DNA of 64,000 bases, from the NCBI GenBank assembly GCA_963853835.1, contig OY970835.1, positions 10,035,501 through 10,099,500 of the forward strand, in the 5' to 3' direction. Origin of the DNA: Calendula officinalis (taxonomy: Eukaryota > Streptophyta > Magnoliopsida > Asterales > Asteraceae). Below, in pieces: positions 1 to 11,278 of the stretch. The position numbers and the translations under genes are program-made. The stretch's first letter is position 1. Each line of letters starts with the position of its first letter. The notes below the pieces were generated by a model that was not told the DNA's origin, did no database searches, and was given only the letters and a program-made list of their open reading frames with translations.

Positions 1-671
1 AAGGATGAAAATTTAATTAAATCAATTCAAAAGGTATTTGGTGAATTAAAAGAATCAGATGCGGTGTGGGAAATTATAAGTATCCAGCATTATGTTTTAT
101 TTGAGAAAAAATTTCATGATAATGTTAAGAATTTACAATTAAGTAATGACTACAAAGAAAAATTAGAGAAACGTGAGAAAGTTAATTGCAAAGTTGATAT
201 TTTAACTGATATAGTTCAAGCTCTAGAATCTAAAAACGCAAATTTGAAATCAAAAATCACAACTTATGAAACAAATTCAGAGAACTTGAAAATTCAAATT
301 GCTGAACTCACAAAACAACTTCATGACTCCAATCATTTGAATGTTTTGAACATCGAAAAATATGATTCTGTTTGTACTGAAAATCGGGTTTTGACTGATA
401 AAATTAAACAACTTGAATGTAATTTTGGATCAGATTTACAAAAACAAATCAATATTTTTAATATTGATAAAACAAAATTGCTAGATAAAATTACGTCTCT
501 TGAAACAGAGCTTTCTTTGTCTCAAACTAGAAACGAAGGTTTGAAAATCAAGCTAGAAGAAAGTTTTAAATCTAAAATAATTGACAAAGGAAAACAAGAA
601 GTACAAGTTCCGATTAAGATTTACACCGGTGAATCTACAAAATCTGTTACCAAAAAGATCTCACAATTTAC
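1..671 (+). pseudogene. Sirevirus-like copia gag, coiled-coil part, left fragment (element A')
   Basis: The frame is open from the first base of the window, so the gene begins further left. The roughly 220 residues are rich in K, E, L, N and Q with heptad-like spacing, typical of the long coiled-coil tail that follows the capsid and zinc knuckle in Sirevirus-type gag. The frame runs into element A at 672 and resumes at 8,715; TTTAC (667-671) is repeated at 8,710-8,714. Joining the flanks restores one frame, so the coding sequence was whole when A inserted. A role in particle assembly is inferred from position in the polyprotein. No protease, integrase or RT follows; the element goes straight to its 3' domain after 9,150. 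Confidence 0.75.
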
Positions 672-1815
672 CGAAGGGTTTCATTGATACTGACTGACCA
701 CATGGGTCAGCCTCCTAGTCACTTGGTTCGAACCATACTGACCAAGAACATGAACTTGTTCTTGACCGGTTAAAACCAACTAGCTGATTTAATCCCTAAA
801 TGCGGAACTGAGATTAAACCTAATCCTTACACCCTAAAGGATTGTGATCTTGGAAATCTAGATTAGATTAACAAAAAGAAACCTTGTACGAAAACCCGAA
901 CACACACAATGCTTGTGTGTTTCGGTCGACCAACACCAAAGAACCCTAGGGTTCTTTGGTCGAAATCGTCCAAGAGGGAGAAGGGAGAAAAGGGTTTTCT
1001 CAAAACATACCTTGTTGTTTGCTTAAGATAGATCCACTGATTATGAACAAATCGAGCGATCTTTTAGTTGATCTAAGCAATGGACTTGATCTTCGAATCT
1101 TCAAGACATGAAGAACACGAAGAACGAAGAACACGAAGAACGAAGAACACCAAACTTGGTGTCTAGGGTTTCGGCTGAAATCTCCCAAGAGAGGGAGAGA
1201 GATTTCGTGAGGTGTACAAGGGAATGATCAAGGAATAAATGAAGCCTTAAGCCTTCTATATATAATAGAATAAGTTTCATTTAAGTCCTTCTAGTTTAAT
1301 TAAGATTAGATCTTTAATTAAACTTTCCTTTTACACTTCCACCCCTTATAGTTTAACTAGTTTATTATTGTTGCACTTAACTATTAAATGTCTAGTATTA
1401 ACACACTAATAATCCGGTACCCATATACACGAATTATATACTTGTATTTATACTTTTAATAATTAATTATATAATAGTCTTTATATAATTTATACAACAA
1501 TATTATCCAATTTACTATATGATTTAATAGCTTTAAATCATATCATGGATAATATATAATTAACACATTGTATATTTACTCAACTAGTAAATGTACAAAT
1601 GCTTGTATTAATAAGTTAGTTAAACTAATCTAGTAATAAGTCAAACTTGACTTAATACTTAACTTGATTCATGATGACTATTATGAATCACTCCTCTTCG
1701 TAGTATCATTGCTTATCTTGCTCGTATTACATGCACTCACCGGTATGACCCTTAAGTGTTTCGTAGGCATGGATGTATCATCATAGGTTGACTAACTGTG
1801 CACATAAATCCTTCA
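672..1815 (-). repeat. Element A 3' LTR
   Basis: 1,144 bp; matches 7,581-8,709 almost throughout. On the minus strand it begins TGAAGGATTTATG and should end in CA, mutated to CG here. It holds a GAAGAACAC-type short repeat near 1,105-1,150 that is longer than in the other LTR. Confidence 0.92.
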
Positions 1816-1833
1816 GACTCCCACTTGTGCAAG
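1816..1833 (-). other. Element A polypurine tract
   Basis: The minus-strand bases directly before the 3' LTR include AAGTGGGAG, a purine run at the site where plus-strand DNA synthesis is primed in LTR retrotransposons. The same bases stand at 32,628-32,645 in the related copy A2. Confidence 0.7.
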
Positions 1834-4300
1834 TTTGTAACCGTTGTCTTAATGATACGAGCTACAGTGGCCTTCTAGATGGGCATGTAGGTAACCAACC
1901 CCATAAAAACACTTACGTAACCCAGGTATAGTTTCTTGAAAAACTCTTTAATAGCGTCTTCTAGTATAGAACACTCTGTCTTTACTTCTTGGGCAACTTA
2001 TGTTAGGTTTATCCCTTGCAGCACGATATTTGTGATAACGAATACGAGCATAGTAGAAAATATCAACTCCTGTATTCGAAATCATTTAATGACTTCTTGA
2101 TTCAAACTGTTGTGATAAACGACAAAGAACAAATCAGTTCGTTTGGGGATGGCCATGCACTTTCCAGTTATCATCATGTCAAAGGACCCATAAATATCTC
2201 TCCTAAAAAGGAGGTGCAATTACCATCTTGTTATATTTCGATTCAAAATGCAAATTCCTTTGTACCCAGTAATGCCTCGTATGACAACCATATTTCAGAA
2301 TTGTCTAAGACGAACCAAAGCACATTAGTCAATGTATCCCAAACCAAATACCTCAGGCTTAAGGACAATCCTAGTGAATAATACTTTTGAACTTTTCAAC
2401 CACGAAGTATTATCACGGTGGTCAATCCAATATTCGTCGAGCTCCAACATAATATCACCGATATCTGGTTTACACAAAACTTGTGTAACTATCTTTGAAG
2501 AACTTCGAATCTTCCACCAAATACCGCGATGACGTTAACGTCCCATCGAGGTTCCCACCAAGACGAATAGTCACGGATTTATATCTTTTGAATAAATGGA
2601 CTTTTATTCATGGATGTTTGTAAAACATACAAATTCTGAATAACAATGATACTAACTCATGTACTATTCCTCACTGGACATAGATACTGAATTATTACTG
2701 GATCATTACTTATTCTATGCGTTTGTGTTGATTACTTCAATAACTCTTAATTGTAACTTTTATCACTAATTACAATTAGTCATTTCTATTAAACTAAAGA
2801 CATAAGACGAGTATTAAGAATACTATTACTTTTGTCTTTGCTAGATATTGTTCATGCAACACTTAGAACATATTCTAGTCTTGCCTTTCTGTATGATTCG
2901 GTAAACATAGGAGGATTGGAAAATAACTCCTTAGTTTCTTGAATCTATAAAAACTTGTCTTGTAACTAAATCTCTTTTAGCTACTTGATTTGTAGGTATT
3001 CTTACTAGTTAAAGAAATTTCCTTAAATGATTATCTTGTTCACTGGAATGTGAGCATCCTATTAGATATGTAATAATTAATCACAAGACTTGTGACTACG
3101 CTATTAGGTTTGCAATAATCTAATTAATGATCATTTATTTCTCTTAACTCTTTGGCTAACGACTTGGTAAAACCTTATTGTTAATGTCCTAACTAACTTA
3201 CTATATTTCATTAGTACCTCTAATGAATATGTTAGTCATAGCTCCCACTAAATTTTATGGAAAATAAGCATCACTCAAACTACTACTTTTGACCTAGTCA
3301 AAACTTATAGTTTAATCCTTTAAGAATTAATCAATTATCAAAGTCATCCTTTGGATTTGCGAATATCCAACATTCCTGATAAGGGAATCATGACTTTCAT
3401 TGATTACTGTATCTCACAAGTATAAGACACTTGAAACGATACTTCCAATTCTTAAGTGCATTAGTATCTTTTAAGAATCTTATTTAATGCCAAAGTCATT
3501 TCTTGGATTTCTCAAATATCCATTATTCCTATTAGGGAATTATGACTTGATTAAATATTGTATTTATTACAAGTATAAAAGACTTGTAATAATACCCTTT
3601 AATTCTTAAATACTTTAATATAGTTTTGTCCCTTTTAAGAGTTCATTTAATGTCTAAGTCACTTTACTTTGGATTATACGAATATCCAATTATTCCTATT
3701 AAGGAATTATGACTTCATTAAATTACAAGTATAAAAGACTTGTAATAATACTCTTTAAAGTCTACCTTGAGTATATCCAATATAATCATACTATATTAAT
3801 ACTAACACTTTTGAAACTTACTATCATAAGTAACCATTACTTAAGATGTTTCAACTAGGTTCAATAATTTGTGAACCTTATGCTTTTTCATAAAATCTCT
3901 TAAATACTTTAGAAGAAAAACTTCTAATTTCTAGTATCTAAGTATTGAGCTTTTAAGACATTTTTTACAACAATCAAACAAGTATAAAACATGAAATATA
4001 AAGTAAGTCAAAACTTGACTTACAATCTAGTCATAAAACCTTGACTTGTGTAATCATCACACATGCACACACATAATATAATTCAAACATGGATTCTTAT
4101 TAAAACCAAAGAAAAACTTGTTTTAACATAAAATAAAATTATCCAAACAATAAAATAAAATTGTTTTTACTGAATCCATAAAAATATTGAATTATAAAAT
4201 CTTGGTGCTCGTGGGATCATCACCATCTCATGCCGGTCATCATCACTTTCCATCTCCTCCTGCAATAAACGATTGCAAAAGTTAGATTACTCGTAACATA
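1834..4300 (-). other. Element A non-coding region between gag and 3' LTR
   Basis: About 2.5 kb where protease, integrase, RT and RNase H should lie. No catalytic motif (DSG, HHCC, YxDD) is readable in any frame. The plus-strand frames at 2,016-2,381 and 2,332-2,532 look like chance openings. The part next to the 3' LTR parallels a 74-codon minus-strand frame at 32,674-32,898 in A2, but here one extra base in about 2,000-2,010 breaks it. The middle carries three diverged 155-bp repeats listed separately. The order of blocks is the same in A2, so this is a stable part of the family. Confidence 0.7.
3315..3770 (-). repeat. Three diverged ~155-bp tandem repeats with internal stem-loops
   Basis: Units start near 3,315, 3,471 and 3,630. 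Each contains a TTGGATTT-type block, then an ATATCCA block, then ATTCC...GGGAAT, then ATGACTT, then a CAAGT...ACTTG arm pair. In units 2 and 3 the last is a perfect 9-bp inverted repeat (ATTACAAGT and ACTTGTAAT) around ATAAAAG. The same array lies at about 34,135-34,600 in A2. Confidence 0.7.
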
Positions 4301-4312
4301 CTTTACAAGTAT

Positions 4313-5224
4313 CTAAAAGTGATTAAGAAGTGTGGTTGTGTTACCTGAGGAACTTGCGTTTCCTCCACCACCACTTGCACCCTTTGGAAAATTCTTTTTC
4401 CAATGCCCAGCCTCACCACACTTGAAGCACCGATTCTCGGTCCTCGCTGTGTTAGGCTTAAACTTCTTGACCTTTTGTTTGACACTTTTACCATTTGGCA
4501 CTCCTTGGTTAGGATTGGTTTTACCCTTTCCTCTACCACCATGACCTTTTCTCTTCTTGCCACCACCACTGCTATTACCGATCATTAGAACATCCTTAGA
4601 TTTGGTCCCCAAACTCAATTCAGCTGTCTTGAGCATGGAATGTAGCTCAGCAATAGATTTATCCATATTATGCATATTGTAGTTGACTACAAAAGGCTTG
4701 TAGTCATCAGAAAACGAATTGAGTATAGTGTCTGTTGCCATTTGCAACGGTATGGGGTGTCCAAGTCTAGCCAAGTGATCCATATGCCCTTTCATTTTCA
4801 TGATGTGGGCACTCACCGGCGTTCCTTTGACCATTTTGCAAGAGTTGAAGGCTCGATTGATGTCGAACCTCTCAGTGCGAGCTTGCTCTTGAAATGAATC
4901 CCTAAGTTGCTGGATCATCTCAAATGCAGGCACATCCATAAGTCCTTCTTGTAACTCTGAACTCATGGTTGAGAGCATCAAACAACTCACATCGAGCGCA
5001 TCACTGACATGCTTATCATAAGCTTGCCTTGCTTCAGCTCTAGCATTAGCAGCAGGGACATTAGATACAGCTCTCTCCAAGACATACCACTTTCTCTCAT
5101 GCCTGAGCACAATGCAAAGATTGCGCTCCCGGTTGAGAAAGTTTGACCCAGTCAACTTGTCTTTTTCGAGGATTGAGCGAAGTGAGAGATTGTTGGTACT
5201 TGTCGTTGTGGTTGTTGCTGCATC
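4313..5224 (-). CDS. Copia-type gag polyprotein (element A)
   Basis: About 303 codons. An N-terminal stretch of T and S leads to SLRSILEKDKLTGSNF, the usual opening of a copia gag of the UBN2/gag-polypeptide type; the capsid-like helical domain follows, then a K/G-rich basic linker and one zinc knuckle near the C-terminus. The knuckle reads C-x2-C-x4-H-x4-F: the last cysteine is replaced by phenylalanine, so zinc binding is probably impaired in this copy. No ATG opens the frame; it is open up to a TGA just upstream of a possible splice acceptor (TTTGTAG) at about 5,225, so the start codon is either lost or on a spliced leader exon. It ends at 4,313 with no pol fused behind it. Gag coats the RNA and forms the particle; this would be the element's only protein. 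Confidence 0.82.
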   Translation of the reverse strand, partial: DAATTTTTSTNNLSLRSILEKDKLTGSNFLNRERNLCIVLRHERKWYVLERAVSNVPAANARAEARQAYDKHVSDALDVSCLMLSTMSSELQEGLMDVPAFEMIQQLRDSFQEQARTERFDINRAFNSCKMVKGTPVSAHIMKMKGHMDHLARLGHPIPLQMATDTILNSFSDDYKPFVVNYNMHNMDKSIAELHSMLKTAELSLGTKSKDVLMIGNSSGGGKKRKGHGGRGKGKTNPNQGVPNGKSVKQKVKKFKPNTARTENRCFKCGEAGHWKKNFPKGASGGGGNASSSGNTTTLLNHF

Positions 5225-7562
5225 TACAAATCAAACCCAGTTTAATTAGTAATCATCAATAAACATTCTCTAAAATATATTATAAACCCATAATTAATAT
5301 TTTAGGCCTAGGATCCATATATCACATTCTCGCCGCAAGGTTTGGGCACTTCCCGACGAGACATGCTATTTCTGGTAGGTAACATCCTTACCGATCGTAT
5401 CAAGACTTGACACGATTCCTAGGGGTCGTAGAATCTGTAGACTTATAACTTATCACAACATTGTACAATTTAATTGTACATTTCTAAGTTAGTAATAAAG
5501 TCTAGTATGTTTATTCTACTCAAGTACTTTTTGGGCCGGGACTCCCGATTATCACCAAAGTAGATCAGACCATCTAAGACAGTGCGATGTTCTGCGCCGG
5601 GATTCCGATTATCACAGAACCTTACGCACCCTAACACTCGCAATGATTTGAATCCATATCTAAGGTTCTTTATCCTTAGAATATGAATAGCGTTTAACAA
5701 GTGAGGTGTTCCATTAGGTGGATAGTACTTAGATCTAAGATTTTCTTAGGTTTGTTTAAGTCTTGAAACTAAACTTAAATCTTATTCCCATCTTAATCCT
5801 TGTTTAAAATGTATGACTTGTGAATTCAAGAATTCTATAAGACACCCTTTTAAAACTTAAGAACTTTTCTTAAAACTTGTAGTTTCAAGAATTTGCGCGT
5901 TTTATATTTATACCTAAAACGAGGTGTACAAGACGTATTACTAGGTTTCGTGGAAAACCTTATCTAGATTAAAACTTACTTGTTTTATCTTTCTTGAAAA
6001 ACTTAAAACTTATGTTAAACTTTTAATCCTTTTATGATTCATAGACTTGAATCATAAATCTAGTTTAACACACCTAGTTTTTCATATGTTTAATAATGAG
6101 ATCAAACATTTGTTTTGTCTTAATAGATTTCACCAAAACTTATGTCTTAGCGACACACTTATAAACGTTGTGATTTTCTTGTGTAGCTCCCACTAGCTCC
6201 AACAACCATGGTGGAACTTAAGCTAACACAATCACCGGTTTATACTTGGTGAAACTAATAAACTTATTATATAAAGACTATATATAATAATTCTTAGTTT
6301 GTTTAAACATTTCTTACATTTAACTTAAACTAGTTAAATATAGGTTCTTGTTATTTACACTTGATCATTAATCTAGTATATTACATGACTTGTAAAATAC
6401 TTATATTATACTTGTATAATTACTAGTTATAATAACTTATAACTTTATACACTTTATAATATTAATATATAACTTTGTATATTTCTAGTTCACCATATAA
6501 TCTCAACTTGTACAATTTCTAGTTATAATGAAATCATAACTTTGTACTTTCTAGTCTCAATTATATAATCAACTTATACAATAACTAGTTATATTATTAT
6601 CCTTAAAGATCAAAATAACATTATCTTTTAATGTTCCATTTAATCTTGTATTTAATATATATATATACATATTTGTTTTACCTTTTAAAATAAACTTGTA
6701 ACATTCTAACAAGAATATTACTTCTAATTTATACGTATGTATTTTAACTTGAATTAATTAAAATACGTATAAACTACTTTATTTATTAAAATTCATTTTA
6801 CTCTTTTAAATATTTAAAATCCGAAACATAATACATAAATATAAATAAATACATCTTGTTAATTTCTTAAACTAGAAATTAACACTTCCTTTAATCCTTA
6901 TTAGTTAGTCTAACCCTAATCTTGTTTTTGACCAACCAAAACTAGGGTTTTGACTTTCTTGATCAAAGACATTATTTAATTAAAAGATTAATTCTAATCA
7001 ATCCTATTTAAACAATACACTTTGTTTAAACTCTAGGATAGATTATAATCCTAATAAATTTATTTAAACCTTTTAATTTAAACCTTATGGACAATAAACT
7101 TTGTCTAGATTTCTAGGTTTGAAGAACTAGTCTTTAATAAATCTACTAAAGTAATAATTAAACCTATTAAACATAAAATTGTTTAATTATCTAGGTTTTA
7201 GATTATTAACCTAATTAATCCTTTAAACTATTAAACTTAACTAGTTTAAAGTTCTAGGGTTCTAGATTATATCTAGGGTTTTTCGAAAATTTCCTCAAAG
7301 CCTAGGAAACTTTTTCACCAATTAAACTAGGCTAGTTTAACAAACTTGGTGTCCAATTATTCCTCTTGATCACGAAATCTTAAGAAAATGAAAGAATCCT
7401 TTTTGATCAATTAAACCAAATCTTGGTTTAACATACTTGATCCTAGATTTGGAAGATCCTACAATTAAGGAAAGAATCCTCTTGATCAAAATTTTTGACA
7501 ATCTTGATCCTAGGGTTCCTCCTAATTTCCGAAAATTGGTTCGAACCAAACTGATCTCTAAA
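5225..7562 (-). other. Element A 5' leader, AT-rich and non-coding
   Basis: About 2.3 kb between the primer-binding site and gag, unusually long for a copia leader. No frame above 80 codons resembles a protein. Contains runs of TATA-rich sequence (6,380-6,680) and many TAGTTTAA/CTAGTTAT variants. A possible splice acceptor lies immediately upstream of gag. Confidence 0.6.
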
Positions 7563-7579
7563 CCACCGCTCTGATACCA
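7563..7579 (-). other. Element A primer-binding site
   Basis: Minus strand TGGTATCAGAGCGGTGG begins two bases after the 5' LTR. TGGTATCAGAGC is the complement of the 3' end of plant initiator tRNA-Met, the usual copia primer. It fixes the element's orientation as minus. Confidence 0.9.
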
Positions 7580-7580
7580 C

Positions 7581-8709
7581 TGAAGGGTTTCATTGATACT
7601 GATTGACCACATGGGTCAACCTCCTAGTTACTTGGTTCGAACCATACTGACCAAGAACATGAACTTGTTCTTGACCGGTTAAAACCAACTAGCTGATTTA
7701 ATCCCTAAATGCAGAACTGAGATTAAACCTAATCCTTAAACCCTATAGGATTGGGATGTTGGAAATCTAGATTAGATTACCAAAAAGAAACCTTGTACGA
7801 AAAACCCGAACACACACAATGCTTGTGTGTTTCGATCGACCAACACCAAAGAACCCTAGGGTTCTTTGGTCGAAATCGTCCAAGAGGGAGAAGGGAGAAA
7901 AGGGTTTTCTCAAAACATACCTTGTTGTTTGCTTAAGATAGATCCACTGATGATGAACAAATCGAGTGATCTTCTAGTTGATCTAAGCAATGAACTTGAT
8001 CTTCGAAGCTTCAAGACTTGAAGAACACGAAGAACGAAGAACACCAAACTTGGTGTCTAGGGTTTCGGCCGAAATCTCCCAAGAGAGGGAGAGAGATTTC
8101 GTGAGGTGTACAAGGGAATGATCAAGGAATAAATGAAGCCTTAAGCCTTCTATATATAATAGAATAAGTTTCATTTAAGTCCTTCTAGTTTAATTAAGAT
8201 TAGATCTTTAATTAAACTTTCCTTTTACACTTCCACCCCTTATAGTTTAACTAGTTTATTATTGTTGCACTTAACTATTAAATGTCTAGTTTTAACACAC
8301 TAATAATTTGGTACCCATATACACGAATTATATACTTGTATTTATACTTTTAATAATTAATTATATAATAGTCTTTATATAATTTATACAACAATATTAT
8401 GCAATTTACTATATGATTTAATAGCTTTAAATCATATCATGGATAATCTATAATTAACACATTGTATATTTACTCAACTAGTAAATGTACAAATGCTTGT
8501 ATTAATAAGTTAGTTAAACTAATCTAGTAATAAGTCAAACTTGACTTAATACTTAACTTGATTCATGATGACTATTATGAATCACTCCTCTTCGTAGTAT
8601 CATTGCTTATCTTGCTCGTATTACATGCACTCACCGGTGTGACCCTTAAGTGTTTCGTAGGCATGGATGTATCATGATAGGTTGACTAACTGTGCACATA
8701 AATCCTTCA
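7581..8709 (-). repeat. Element A 5' LTR
   Basis: 1,129 bp, on the minus strand TGAAGGATT...AACCCTTCA with intact TG/CA ends. Followed on the plus strand by the target duplication TTTAC at 8,710-8,714. Confidence 0.93.
8151..8159 (-). promoter_or_regulatory. Putative TATA box in element A 5' LTR
   Basis: Minus-strand TTATATATA in the middle of the LTR, conserved at 1,257-1,265 in the other LTR. Position is plausible for the U3/R junction; no experimental support. Confidence 0.4.
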
Positions 8710-8714
8710 TTTAC

Positions 8715-9024
8715 CAATGTAATTTTAATTCAAAATTTCAAAATTCAAAATTCAAAATTTCCGGAACCTTGTAATTTTAATTCACAGCATCGTACACCTT
8801 TAAAGAAATTCATTTCTAAAACAAACACTTTGAGGTATACGAGAAACGATTTAATTTCATTGGCACCTAAAACAATTTTTATATCATTGCCCATAACAAA
8901 TCATGGTTTTGTCTGTAAAACCCCTATGAGCTCAAATGCAAAATGGATTCCTAAAACTCAAAAATCTCATATAATTCCTCGGAAATTAGTTGAACGTGAA
9001 ACATCGAGTTTCAATTATTCTTGA
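8715..9024 (+). pseudogene. Sirevirus-like copia gag, right fragment (element A')
   Basis: Continues the frame broken at 671. The roughly 100 residues are N/K/T-rich and include KWIPKTQK, then stop at 9,022-9,024. Just beyond, in another frame (about 9,045-9,130), GPKQKWVPK can be read, the phrase that normally stands shortly before the protease in this family; element B has GPMHHWIPK at the matching place. Instead of protease and integrase the sequence passes within 30 bases into the 3' non-coding domain. A' is therefore a deletion derivative without pol, like C, but its gag wording differs from B and C, so it belongs to a separate subfamily. Confidence 0.7.
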
Positions 9025-9465
9025 ATTCAAAATCTTTAGATCAAATTGATACAACTTATCGATGGTTTCATTCTAACTCTAACACCATCGGACCCAAACA
9101 AAAATGGGTACCAAAAGTTGTATGATTCGTTTTTGCAGGTTGACTTATACACATTTAAGTGTATAACTCGCATTTCACAGAAAGATGACTTATACACAAA
9201 TCAGGGTATAACTCGAGTCTCAACAGAATGGCTCTTACACACTTCAGTGTATGACCCGGTCCTCAAAGAAATGGCTTTCAAGTACTTCAGCTTGAAACCG
9301 GTCCTCAACGAAAAATGGCTTCTGATCAAAACAGATTCAGAACCCGCTCATCAAAAGAATGCACGAATCTCAATCATACGTAACTGCAAAAACTCTTCTC
9401 CGCCCCTCCGATGATGTATAAGGTACGTTTCTACAACTGACAACTTTTCAATATCTTTGTTTTGT

Positions 9466-9521
9466 CGAGGGGGAGAAATAATAATTCTAGGGGGAGAATT
9501 AGTATTTCTAGGGGGAGAAAA
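9466..9521 (+). repeat. Triple polypurine array
   Basis: Three copies of AGGGGGAGAA at 9,468, 9,489 and 9,510, spaced 21 bp. Same array at 21,295-21,348 (minus) and 54,594-54,648. Multiple internal purine tracts are a known trait of Sireviruses. Confidence 0.85.
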
Positions 9522-9694
9522 TTCAAATAACAAAATAAAAATACCCAAATCAAAAAAGTTTAATGTTTGTAACGTTGATTATAAGTCGTTGTAATATCCA
9601 TAAACGATCTCTTTACTAGTTTCCTAGTAAAGATGACATCTGTTTATTACAAATTCTTTTAATTCTCGTTACTTTCTACTTCAAAGACTCTACC

Positions 9695-11125
9695 TTCCCA
9701 TGGTTTTGCCAAAACCGGCTTTACCTTTCCCAGGGAAACTTTTCCAGCCGATAAATACACTGAGAGGGTATAGGTCCAGGGTATAGAATTAGGTGAGTGA
9801 AAGGTGATGTGAAAACATGATAAATTTAAGAAAACACACCTTTGAGTGCATCCAAACCGACAATAAACCGGGCAACCTCACAAAAATGTGATCATTCATG
9901 TCTTGAATGTTTCACTAGACTTAACTGGCCCAGTAAAGCATCTGCACTCCACCACCAACCACTCAGATTCCTATCAACAGGAATTTGTTTCAATTTATCA
10001 GGGGACGTAGCACATATTCTATCGACTACTCATTCGGAGTATGTCGGTATGGAAATTATTAACCTCCTGCCCCGGGTTACGTCTCGCTTCAATGCACAAA
10101 GTGTCTAGATCTCACCGTCAAATATTTCCAATATTAGACACAAAATGAATCTCCGTGAATTCATCGGAACACTCATAGTGGCATCACAATCTGGTGCTTC
10201 ACGAGGATTGAGTGGAAATCCTGCTAGAGCTAAAATTATGCCAACTCTAAATGAAGGTCACACAATTGACTCGACCATTGTGCAAACGACTATTGAATCA
10301 AATGGTGTGTTAACGGTTACTCTATGTGAGACCGGTATTACCTAAAGTGTTCAAGTTGCCGTGCCTAAAATTTTCAATCTTAAAGGCAACGACTTATGCC
10401 GGAATCACATACATTTCCGATGAAAAATCCATGTACATCATTCTTAAAATGTAACATCTAAAATGCTGATCAATTGCACATGAGCGTTATAGTTCACTCT
10501 CAAATAACTCCTATGATCTGCTATAACCGGCATGATCTTCCCCAGGAGCCACCTACAATATAGGACATACTGTGAGGGTCCGTAGATCTTGGTGAGCAGA
10601 ATCAAGTATCACGGGATCTTGATTGGGGTGCACAGTATGGGGTGCAATTCAGCTAAATACATGGTAATATGAAACGAGGGCGTAGTTGAAAATTTATAAA
10701 GTAAGCTTGAGTGAGGAGGGTGTGGCAGGGTTAAAGAAAACGAACAACCCTTACCAAACCGATTAAAAGCCCGGTCGTCACGTCTCTATCAGATTGCATA
10801 TGTTGCTCTCTGATATTGAAATAGACATCATGGACCCAGTGATGCAATGCACAACCCCCCAGCCACTCAAGTACTTCTTAAAAAGTACTTGTTTCATTTT
10901 CACGGAGACAAGCTCACATGCTATCGACATCTCACTTGGAGATTGTTGATATTGAACAAAAGGACAAACAAGTCTCTCCAGCCCTCGCCTTCGTTTGTCC
11001 ACAATTGAGTCTAGAACCGATATATCAAACACCATTAGGACACAGGCAAACCACCAAGCATATCTTTGTGATATTGCCGGAACATTCTATGTGATCCTGG
11101 GTTACCTTGATAATTTCCTGTGCGA
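9695..11125 (+). repeat. Diverged internal tandem duplication in the 3' domain
   Basis: First half about 9,695-10,345, second half about 10,525-11,125. Corresponding landmarks recur in the same order: CTTCCC(C)AGG, GTGAGGGT...TAGGTGAG, CCCAGT near a palindrome, a CTATCGACNNCTCA block, then a CGGAACA..ATAGTG block. Identity between halves is low, but the order holds also in B and C. 9,920-9,938 is a near-perfect palindrome (CTTAACTGGCCCAGTAAAG), perfect in B and C; the second half has an AAGTACTT stem-loop at 10,869-10,890. Confidence 0.6.
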
Positions 11126-11127
11126 AG

Positions 11128-11278
11128 ATCTGACGACTGTACTCCATTCTTATCAACAACAGTCACTATGTCAGATAGAAGATCTGATGACTGTACTCCA
11201 TTCTCATCAACAGTCAATATATCAGATAAGGGATTCTATGACCGTACTCCAATATCATCAACAACGGTCAGAAAATCC
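11128..11278 (+). repeat. Array of three covarying stem-loops (SL1-SL3), copy in A'
   Basis: Three units about 54 bp apart. SL1 outer arm ATCTGAC pairs with GTCAGAT and inner arm GACTGT (11,135) with ACAGTC (ending 11,164). SL2: ATCTGAT/ATCAGAT and GACTGT (11,189)/ACAGTC (11,215). SL3: GGATT/AATCC and TGACCGT (11,239)/ACGGTCA (11,270). The loops keep the pattern ACTCCA...ATCA. The same three structures occur in C and B with paired changes. Because 54 is a multiple of three, an 18-residue repeat frame (SDDCTPF...) is also open here, so a coding reading cannot be excluded. Confidence 0.75.

Larger units (their letters stand above)
672..8709 (-). mobile_element. Element A: complete gag-only copia LTR retrotransposon
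   Basis: An 8,038-bp element read on the minus strand. Two long LTRs (7,581-8,709 as 5' LTR, 672-1,815 as 3' LTR) flank one gag gene and about 5 kb of AT-rich non-coding DNA. A primer-binding site complementary to initiator tRNA-Met follows the 5' LTR and a purine tract precedes the 3' LTR. The 5-bp target duplication TTTAC is exact at both sides. The outermost base at 672 is C where TG is expected. No protease, integrase, RT or RNase H was found in any frame, which fits the TR-GAG class of non-autonomous elements. The LTRs differ by roughly 2 percent by eye plus an indel in a short GAAGAACAC-type repeat, so insertion is fairly recent. Confidence 0.92.

Noticed and set aside
2016..2532. Plus-strand frames of 121 and 66 codons in element A
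   Set aside because: They lie antisense to the element, recur broken in A2 (32,829-33,385), and show no motif; treated as shadows.
4332..4897. Plus-strand frames opposite the element A gag
   Set aside because: Mirror frames of the minus-strand gag.
7563..7579. tRNA-like word TGGTATCAGAGC, also at 16,808, 25,271, 36,728 and 46,376
   Set aside because: Primer-binding sites of LTR elements; no cloverleaf around them.
11128..11278. CRISPR-like array of regularly spaced palindromic repeats
   Set aside because: Only three units, diverged, in a plant retroelement; the spacers are the loops and are conserved rather than unique.
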